Positions 1-3,957 of a stretch of DNA of 6,326 nucleotides are shown in pieces (within the stretch, counting starts at the first letter, position 1; each line of letters begins with the position of its first letter). The notes below the pieces were generated by a model. That model was not told the origin of the DNA and searched no databases. It was given only the letters and a program-made list of their open reading frames with translations. Made by a program: the position numbers and the translations under genes. Location: NCBI GenBank assembly GCA_017380995.1, contig JAFOCY010000126.1, positions 1 through 6,326 of the forward strand. Direction: 5' to 3'. This stretch comes from Oscillibacter sp. (lineage in GTDB: Bacteria; Bacillota; Clostridia; Oscillospirales; Oscillospiraceae).

Positions 1-1
1 C

Positions 2-832
2 GCCGCCCCCCTGGTGAGCGCCGAGAGCGTGGATATGGACAAGGCCTGGTTCGGCTCCCGCTATGATAAGGGCACCGCCGACTATGTGAACTGCCCCATG
101 AACGAAGAAGAATACAACGCCTTCTGGGAGGCCCTGACCACCGCCGAAGAGGCGGAGGTCCACGGCTTTGAGGACAGCATGGTCTTTGAGGGCTGTATGC
201 CTGTGGAGGTCATGGCCCGCCGGGGACATGATACCCTGCTGTATGGCCCCCTGAAGTCCAGAGGACTGGACGATCCCCGTACCGGCCGCTGGCCCTATGC
301 TGTGGTGCAGCTGCGCCGGGATAACAGCGAAGGAAGCGTCTATAATCTGGTGGGCTTCCAGACCCACCTGCGCTTCCCCGAGCAGCGCCGGGTATTTTCC
401 ATGATTCCCGCCCTGCATGATGCGGAGTTTTTGCGCTACGGTGTGATGCACCGCAATACCTTTATTGATTCTCCCCGGCTGCTGGACCGGTATTACCGGC
501 TGAAGAAGGAGCCCCGCATCGCCTTTGCCGGCCAGATGACCGGCGTGGAGGGCTACGTGGAGTCCGCCGCTTCCGGCTTCCTGGTGGGCGTGGAGCTTGC
601 CCGGCGTTTGGCGGGGAAAGAGCCCATCGACTTCCCCAAGGAGACGGCCATCGGCGCTCTGGGCCTGTATATCTCCAACCAGTCTGTCGGAAACTTCCAG
701 CCCATGAACATCAACTTCGGCATCATTCCGCCCCTGGACCACCGGGTCAAGGGCAAGAGAAACAAGAACGCGGAGCTTTCCCAGCGCTCCCTTGCCATCA
801 TTGAAACGCTGAAAGAGGAGGTACTGGCATGA
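2..832 (+). CDS. trmFO: TrmFO, folate/FAD-dependent tRNA (uracil-54-C5) methyltransferase, 5'-truncated by window edge
   Basis: TrmFO makes ribothymidine at U54 of the tRNA T-loop in the cytoplasm, using methylenetetrahydrofolate as carbon donor and reduced FAD. The frame is open from the left edge (codons from base 2 read A-A-P-L-V-S-A-E-S), so about 276 residues are visible. The GTG at 14 is internal, not the true start. The family is usually about 435-440 residues, so roughly 160 N-terminal residues, including the Rossmann FAD-binding GxGxxG region, lie outside. Visible family blocks are SRYDKGTADYVNCPM near the start, FEGCMPVEVMARRG (the Cys at 194-196 aligns with a conserved cysteine of the family), GPLKSRGLDDPRTG, YAVVQLR, VGFQTHL, GVMHRNTFI, the C-terminal FAD-contact motif FAGQMTGVEGYVESAASG (from 524) and ETAIGAL...NFQPMNINFG. 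The ending is intact. Its TGA (830-832) overlaps the plsX ATG, indicating co-transcription and translational coupling. The identification rests on these motifs and is firm. Confidence 0.95.
   Translation, partial: AAPLVSAESVDMDKAWFGSRYDKGTADYVNCPMNEEEYNAFWEALTTAEEAEVHGFEDSMVFEGCMPVEVMARRGHDTLLYGPLKSRGLDDPRTGRWPYAVVQLRRDNSEGSVYNLVGFQTHLRFPEQRRVFSMIPALHDAEFLRYGVMHRNTFIDSPRLLDRYYRLKKEPRIAFAGQMTGVEGYVESAASGFLVGVELARRLAGKEPIDFPKETAIGALGLYISNQSVGNFQPMNINFGIIPPLDHRVKGKRNKNAELSQRSLAIIETLKEEVLA
816..822 (+). promoter_or_regulatory. plsX ribosome binding site inside the trmFO 3' end
   Basis: AGGAGGT is a near-perfect Shine-Dalgarno lying 6 nt before the ATG at 829. It is embedded in the last codons of trmFO, whose stop overlaps the plsX start as ATGA. 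It fixes the plsX start and allows both re-initiation by terminating ribosomes and independent initiation. Confidence 0.85.
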
Positions 833-1860
833 AGATCATCGTAGACGCCATGGGCGGCGACAACGCTCCCCAGGCAGTGGTCCAGGGCGCATTGGACGCC
901 CACAAGACCTTAGGCGTGGACATTTTGCTGGTGGGCCGCGCCGCGGACATCCTCAAGTGTGTGGAGGTCTGCGGAGAGACCACTCTCCCCAAGGGTGTGG
1001 AGATCCGGGACGCCAGCGAAGTGGTGGAGATCTGCGATGACCCCGCCACCGCCTTCAAGGTAAAGAAGGATTCCTCCCTCACCGTGGGACTGAACCTTCT
1101 GAAAGACGGTCAGGGTGACGCTTTCGTCTCCGCCGGCTCCACTGGTGCGCTGCTGGCCGGCGCGACTTTGGTGGTCAAGCGGATTCGCGGCCTGCGCCGG
1201 GCCGCCATGGGCCCTGTGATCCCGGTGTTCGGCGGCCGGGCAGTCCTTTGCGACTGCGGCGCCAACGCCGAGTGCACCCCGGAGTACCTGCTGCAGTTCG
1301 CCTATCTTGGCAGCTTCTACGCCAAGCGCGTTCTGGGTGTTGAGAACCCCAGAGTGGGCCTTCTCAACATCGGCGCCGAGGAGACCAAGGGCGATACCCT
1401 CCGCCTGGAGACCCACACCCTGCTCAAGGCCGCAGGCGAGGCCGGCCGCATCAACTACATTGGCTCCATTGAGGGCAACGATGCCATGATGGGCGAGGCG
1501 GACGTGATCGTGGCCGACGGTTTCACCGGAAACGTCTTCCTCAAGTCCATGGAGGGCGCGGCCAAGTTCATGTTCAAGGAGCTGAAGAAGGTCCTCTATT
1601 CCTCCGCCAAAACGAAGATCGGCGCCATGCTCATCAAGAACGACCTGGCCTCCATGAAAAAGCTCCTGGACCCCAGTGAGGTGGGCGGAACCGCCTTCCT
1701 CGGCATCTCCAAGCCTGTCATCAAGGCCCACGGCTCCTCCGATGCCCGGGCCATTACCAACGCCATCCTCCGGGCCAGGGAATACGCCGAAAGCGGCTTC
1801 ATTGCCGACATCGAGGCCAATATCTCCGCCATGAAGGTGGAGCGTGTCAAAGAGAGCTAA
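829..1860 (+). CDS. plsX: PlsX, phosphate acyltransferase (acyl-ACP to acyl-phosphate)
   Basis: PlsX is a peripheral membrane enzyme that converts acyl-ACP and phosphate to acyl-phosphate, the donor that PlsY uses to acylate glycerol-3-phosphate in phospholipid synthesis. The 343-residue product is close to the usual family length of about 330-345. Family motifs appear in order: the N-terminal DAMGGDNAP (residues 6-14), GSTGALLAGA (103-112), CDCGAN (141-146), NIGAEETKGD (180-189), EGNDAMMGEADVIVADGFTGN (ending at residue 235) and, near the C-terminus, GGTAFLGISKPVIKAHGSS. The start is fixed by AGGAGGT at 816-822, 6 nt before the ATG. The ATGA overlap with trmFO suggests coupled translation. 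Its substrate carrier, ACP, is encoded next, 91 nt downstream, fitting the functional pair. No promoter is visible immediately before it, so it probably relies on transcription entering from trmFO or further upstream. No FapR-like operator was recognised. Confidence 0.97.
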   Translation: MKIIVDAMGGDNAPQAVVQGALDAHKTLGVDILLVGRAADILKCVEVCGETTLPKGVEIRDASEVVEICDDPATAFKVKKDSSLTVGLNLLKDGQGDAFVSAGSTGALLAGATLVVKRIRGLRRAAMGPVIPVFGGRAVLCDCGANAECTPEYLLQFAYLGSFYAKRVLGVENPRVGLLNIGAEETKGDTLRLETHTLLKAAGEAGRINYIGSIEGNDAMMGEADVIVADGFTGNVFLKSMEGAAKFMFKELKKVLYSSAKTKIGAMLIKNDLASMKKLLDPSEVGGTAFLGISKPVIKAHGSSDARAITNAILRAREYAESGFIADIEANISAMKVERVKES

Positions 1861-1875
1861 AAGCAAGAAACCCCC

Positions 1876-1905
1876 TTGACATGTGCGGGGGAGTTGCCGT
1901 ATGAT
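1876..1905 (+). promoter_or_regulatory. Sigma-A-type promoter for acpP
   Basis: A perfect -35 box TTGACA (1876-1881) and a near-consensus -10 box TATGAT (1900-1905, one mismatch to TATAAT) are separated by 18 nt. Start of transcription would be expected about 7 nt after the -10 box, near A1912/G1913, giving a leader of about 40 nt before the acpP ATG. It lies wholly in the plsX-acpP gap. A dedicated promoter makes sense because ACP is normally needed in far larger amounts than PlsX or RNase III. The boxes are seen directly; activity is inferred. Confidence 0.8.
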
Positions 1906-1907
1906 TG

Positions 1908-1938
1908 CCTCAGTAAAGAAACTATATTTTTCCTGAGG
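1908..1938 (+). promoter_or_regulatory. Predicted leader hairpin covering the acpP Shine-Dalgarno
   Basis: CCTCAG (1908-1913) is the exact reverse complement of CTGAGG (1933-1938), which contains the core of the acpP ribosome binding site. After one T/C mismatch the stem continues with AAAGA (1915-1919) against TTTTT (1927-1931, one G-U pair), leaving a 7-nt loop. The predicted acpP transcription start (about 1912) falls inside the 5' arm. The arm would therefore be complete only in RNA reading through from plsX. The pairing is visible in the sequence; a regulatory role is speculative. Confidence 0.35.
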
Positions 1939-1940
1939 AG
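1935..1940 (+). promoter_or_regulatory. acpP ribosome binding site (decides the start)
   Basis: GAGGAG ends 11 nt before the ATG at 1952, a slightly long spacing. The open frame extends back to a GTG at 1940, but that codon overlaps the Shine-Dalgarno itself and cannot be its start. The in-frame ATG at 1958 would lie 17 nt away. The ATG at 1952 is therefore the best start. Confidence 0.7.
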
Positions 1941-1951
1941 TGTTGATCATT

Positions 1952-2197
1952 ATGTCTATGGAAGAAATTTTTAAAACGATCCAGAGCCTGATCGCCGAGC
2001 AGTTCGCTGTGGAACCCGAGGAAGTTACCATGGAGACCGCCCTGGAAGAGGATCTGGGCGCCGACTCTGTGGACCTGGTGGAACTGGTCATGGCCATGGA
2101 GGAAGAGTTTGAGATCGGTGAAGTTGGCGAGGAGGAGCTGGGCGGCATGAAGACCGTGGGCGACGCTGTGAACTTTATCGCATCCCGCATGAAATGA
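1952..2197 (+). CDS. acpP: Acyl carrier protein
   Basis: ACP carries growing acyl chains as thioesters on a 4'-phosphopantetheine arm for fatty acid synthesis, and supplies acyl groups to PlsX, encoded just upstream. From the ATG at 1952 the product is 81 residues, typical for the family. The phosphopantetheine attachment site is the DSVDLVELV motif with Ser39 (codon 2066-2068), followed by the usual acidic helix II (MAMEEEFE). The protein is strongly acidic, with 22 Asp/Glu against 4 Lys/Arg, as expected for an ACP. It ends with the familiar KTVGDAVNFI helix. A mild oddity is residues 55-66 (IGEVGEEELGGM), where many ACPs have a Pro-Asp-containing turn such as IPDEDAEKI. The gene has its own promoter and is followed by a hairpin/T-run, so it forms a nearly self-contained transcription unit between plsX and rnc. 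A specialised ACP for another pathway cannot be excluded, but the plsX-rnc context favours the fatty acid ACP. Confidence 0.95.
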   Translation: MSMEEIFKTIQSLIAEQFAVEPEEVTMETALEEDLGADSVDLVELVMAMEEEFEIGEVGEEELGGMKTVGDAVNFIASRMK

Positions 2198-2206
2198 TTT
2201 TTTGAC

Positions 2207-2238
2207 GGAACACCCCGCCGGCGGCGGGGGTTCCTTTT
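2207..2238 (+). terminator. GC-rich hairpin with T-run between acpP and rnc (terminator or attenuator)
   Basis: GGAAC (2207-2211) and CCCCGCC (2213-2219) pair with GGCGGGG (2223-2229) and GTTCC (2230-2234). This makes a 12-bp stem with one bulged A (2212) and a GGC loop, followed by four T (2235-2238). The stem is strong but the T-run is short. With no promoter visible between it and rnc, partial read-through is the likely way rnc is expressed. Confidence 0.75.
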
Positions 2239-2264
2239 GAAATGAGAAAGAAAGGAGCAAAGCC

Positions 2265-2948
2265 ATGCAGGAACTGGAACTGAAATTGGGCTATACCTTC
2301 AAAAACCCCGCCCTGCTCAGCGAGGCATTGAGCCACAGCTCCTATGCCAACGAACACCGCTCTGCCCGCCTCAACAGCAACGAGCGCCTGGAGTTTTTGG
2401 GCGACTCCGTGCTGGGCTTCGTGACGGCGGAGTACCTTTTCGCCCGCCATCCCGACCTGCCGGAAGGGGATCTGACCCGCATCCGGGCGGCGCTGGTGTG
2501 CGAGCAGAGCCTTTATGAGGTGGCCCGCCAGCTGGATTTGGGCCGGTATTTGAAGCTGGGCAGGGGAGAGGAGAGCGGCGGCGGACGGGAACGCACCTCC
2601 ATCCTGGCGGACGCCACGGAGGCTGTGTTTGCCGCTGTGTACCTGGATGGAGGCATCCAGGCTGCCAGCCGCCTGATCCACCGGGTGCTGCTGGATGGCG
2701 CAAAGGAAGAAGCTGTGGAAGAACGCCGCAGAGACTTTAAGACCGCCCTGCAGGAGCTGGTGCAGCGCCAGGCCGACCAGGTGCTGACCTACCGGATGGT
2801 GGGGGAGCAGGGTCCCGACCACGCCAAGGTCTTTATGGCGGAGGTGCTGCTCAACGGCACTGCCATCGGCAGCGGCAGCGGCCACAGCAAGAAGGAGGCG
2901 GAGCAGTCCGCCGCCCGGGCTGCCCTTCAAAAGCTGGAAAAGAAATAA
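2265..2948 (+). CDS. rnc: Ribonuclease III
   Basis: RNase III is a cytoplasmic dimeric, Mg2+-dependent endonuclease that cuts double-stranded RNA, classically in rRNA precursor processing and in turnover of structured mRNAs. The 227-residue product has the normal two-domain layout. The nuclease domain (about 1-150) carries the signature NERLEFLGDSVL (39-50), with E40, E43 and D47. E67 (in PEGDLTRIR), D116 and E119 (in ILADATEAVF) match E65, D114 and E117 of the E. coli enzyme. A C-terminal double-stranded RNA-binding domain follows (about 157-225), starting DFKTALQELVQ and ending in the KKEAEQSAARAAL helix (209-221). All catalytic acidic residues are present, so the enzyme should be active. 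AAGGAG (2252-2257), 7 nt upstream, supports the ATG at 2265. It lies 67 nt after acpP, behind a terminator-like hairpin, and is closed by a strong terminator, so it is the last gene of this unit. Confidence 0.97.
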   Translation: MQELELKLGYTFKNPALLSEALSHSSYANEHRSARLNSNERLEFLGDSVLGFVTAEYLFARHPDLPEGDLTRIRAALVCEQSLYEVARQLDLGRYLKLGRGEESGGGRERTSILADATEAVFAAVYLDGGIQAASRLIHRVLLDGAKEEAVEERRRDFKTALQELVQRQADQVLTYRMVGEQGPDHAKVFMAEVLLNGTAIGSGSGHSKKEAEQSAARAALQKLEKK

Positions 2949-2951
2949 CAG

Positions 2952-2992
2952 AAGGAACGTGTTATCGGAAGATGGCACGTTCTTTGTTTTTT
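2952..2992 (+). terminator. Strong intrinsic terminator after rnc
   Basis: A 15-nt arm (2952-2966) pairs fully with 2971-2985, counting three G-U pairs. It is capped by the GNRA-type tetraloop GGAA (2967-2970) and followed by G and six T (2987-2992). It begins only 4 nt past the rnc stop. It marks the end of the trmFO-plsX-acpP-rnc unit. Confidence 0.92.
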
Positions 2993-3011
2993 ACACATTT
3001 TCAAATATGAC

Positions 3012-3040
3012 TGGAATTTTTCGCAGGCTTGTGCTATAGT
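3012..3040 (+). promoter_or_regulatory. Extended -10 promoter for uppP-ftsK
   Basis: TGCTATAGT (3032-3040 includes the TG and the -10 box TATAGT at 3035-3040) is a good extended -10 element. The -35 region is weak: TGGAAT at 3012-3017 with 17-nt spacing matches consensus at only 3 of 6 positions. The local sequence (about 2981-3060) is strikingly AT-rich against its surroundings. Predicted start near 3047 gives a leader of about 62 nt. This leader contains only a small hairpin, CTGCC/GGCAG (3060-3064 with 3070-3074), that does not reach the ribosome binding site. Confidence 0.65.
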
Positions 3041-3108
3041 ATTTACATAATGTGTTATTCTGCCCATTTGGCAGTGAAAACCGATTTCCAAGTTAGGAGC
3101 GTGATCGT

Positions 3109-3945
3109 ATGTCACTTTTTTCCGCCATTTTGCTGGGTTTGGTCCAGGGCATCACGGAGTTTTTGCCCATCTCCAGTTCCGGCCACTTAGCCATCGCCGA
3201 GGAGCTGTTGAGCTTCACCGGCGCTTCCAATGTCCCCGGTTTTTTTGATGTTCTCCTTCACCTGGGTACCCTGGTGGCGGTCTTTGTGGCCTATTGGGGG
3301 GATATCAAGGAGATGGTGCTGGAGCTTTTCTGCGGCGTGCGGGATCTCAAGAACCGCTCCACTCCCAGTCCTCTGCCTCCTGCCCGGCGGCTGATCGTGC
3401 TGATCATCATGGCGACCCTCCCCCTCTTTGTCATCGTCCCCTTCAAAGATACCATCGAGGGCCTGGCCGGGAGCCTCTATTTCGTCTCCGTTGCCCTCAT
3501 CGCCACCGGCTGTATGCTCTTTTTCAGCGACCGGGTGAAAAAGGGCCGCAAAACGGAAAAGACCGCCACCATGAAAGACGCCCTCATCGTGGGCCTGGGC
3601 CAGGCCATCGCCACCTGCCCCGGAATCTCCCGCTCCGGTACCACCATCACCGTGGGCTGTTTTGTGGGCTATGAGCGCTCCTTCGCCGTGCGCTTTTCCT
3701 TCCTGATGTCCATTCCTGCCATTCTCGGAGCCAATATCCTCAGCCTCAAGGATGCCCTTGAGGCGGGCATCATCTGGGGAGACGTTCCTGTGTACTTAGT
3801 GGGTGTGGCGGTTGCGGCCCTGTCCGGCTACGCCTGCATCCGTTTGCTGAAAATGATCGCCGCCAAGGGCAAGTTCGGCGCCTTTGCCTACTACTGCTGG
3901 GCTGTTGGCGCGCTGACCCTGGTCATGACCGTTGTCCGCGGCTAA
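3109..3945 (+). CDS. uppP: Undecaprenyl-diphosphatase UppP/BacA
   Basis: UppP is an integral membrane phosphatase that converts undecaprenyl diphosphate to undecaprenyl phosphate, regenerating the lipid carrier for peptidoglycan and other wall polymers. Its overproduction is known to give bacitracin resistance. The 278-residue product is of normal family length and mostly hydrophobic helices. The first catalytic block is LGLVQGITEFLPISSSGHL, with the (E/Q)xxxE motif as Q13 and E17, followed by SSSGH (H26). The second is PGISRSG (171-177) with the catalytic-type R175. FFDVLLHLGTL (45-55) is another family block. A polar, Pro-rich cytoplasmic-type loop (about 78-94) and a Lys-rich loop (about 142-156) separate hydrophobic segments. 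AGGAG (3095-3099), 9 nt upstream, supports the ATG at 3109. It has its own promoter after the rnc terminator and is followed by ftsK with only 12 nt between, so the two are surely co-transcribed. Confidence 0.97.
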   Translation: MSLFSAILLGLVQGITEFLPISSSGHLAIAEELLSFTGASNVPGFFDVLLHLGTLVAVFVAYWGDIKEMVLELFCGVRDLKNRSTPSPLPPARRLIVLIIMATLPLFVIVPFKDTIEGLAGSLYFVSVALIATGCMLFFSDRVKKGRKTEKTATMKDALIVGLGQAIATCPGISRSGTTITVGCFVGYERSFAVRFSFLMSIPAILGANILSLKDALEAGIIWGDVPVYLVGVAVAALSGYACIRLLKMIAAKGKFGAFAYYCWAVGALTLVMTVVRG

Positions 3946-3950
3946 GGAGG
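3944..3950 (+). promoter_or_regulatory. ftsK ribosome binding site overlapping the uppP stop
   Basis: AAGGAGG begins within the uppP TAA (its first two A are the last two of the stop) and ends 7 nt before the ATG at 3958. It fixes the ftsK start and points to translational coupling between the two genes. Confidence 0.85.
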
Positions 3951-3957
3951 GACTATC

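Noticed and set aside
14..16. GTG as the true start of the first gene
   Set aside because: The frame is open to the window edge with family-matching residues (AAPL) before it, and the FAD-binding N-terminal domain would be missing, so this is an internal codon of a truncated gene.
1940..1951. Upstream GTG start for acpP (extra MLII at the N-terminus)
   Set aside because: The GTG overlaps the Shine-Dalgarno GAGGAG, so the ribosome could not use both; the ATG at 1952 fits better.
910..2190. 426-codon open frame on the minus strand, opposite plsX and acpP
   Set aside because: It spans two clear plus-strand genes and their promoter gap, shows no family motif, and is explained by the codon bias of the genes opposite.
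2202..2230. TTGACG (2202-2207) as a -35 box for an rnc promoter
   Set aside because: The region 17-18 nt downstream is a run of G within the hairpin and holds nothing like a -10 box.
3060..3074. CTGCC/GGCAG hairpin in the uppP leader as a riboswitch or attenuator
   Set aside because: It is only 5 bp, has no T-run or alternative pairing, and lies about 20 nt from the ribosome binding site without covering it.
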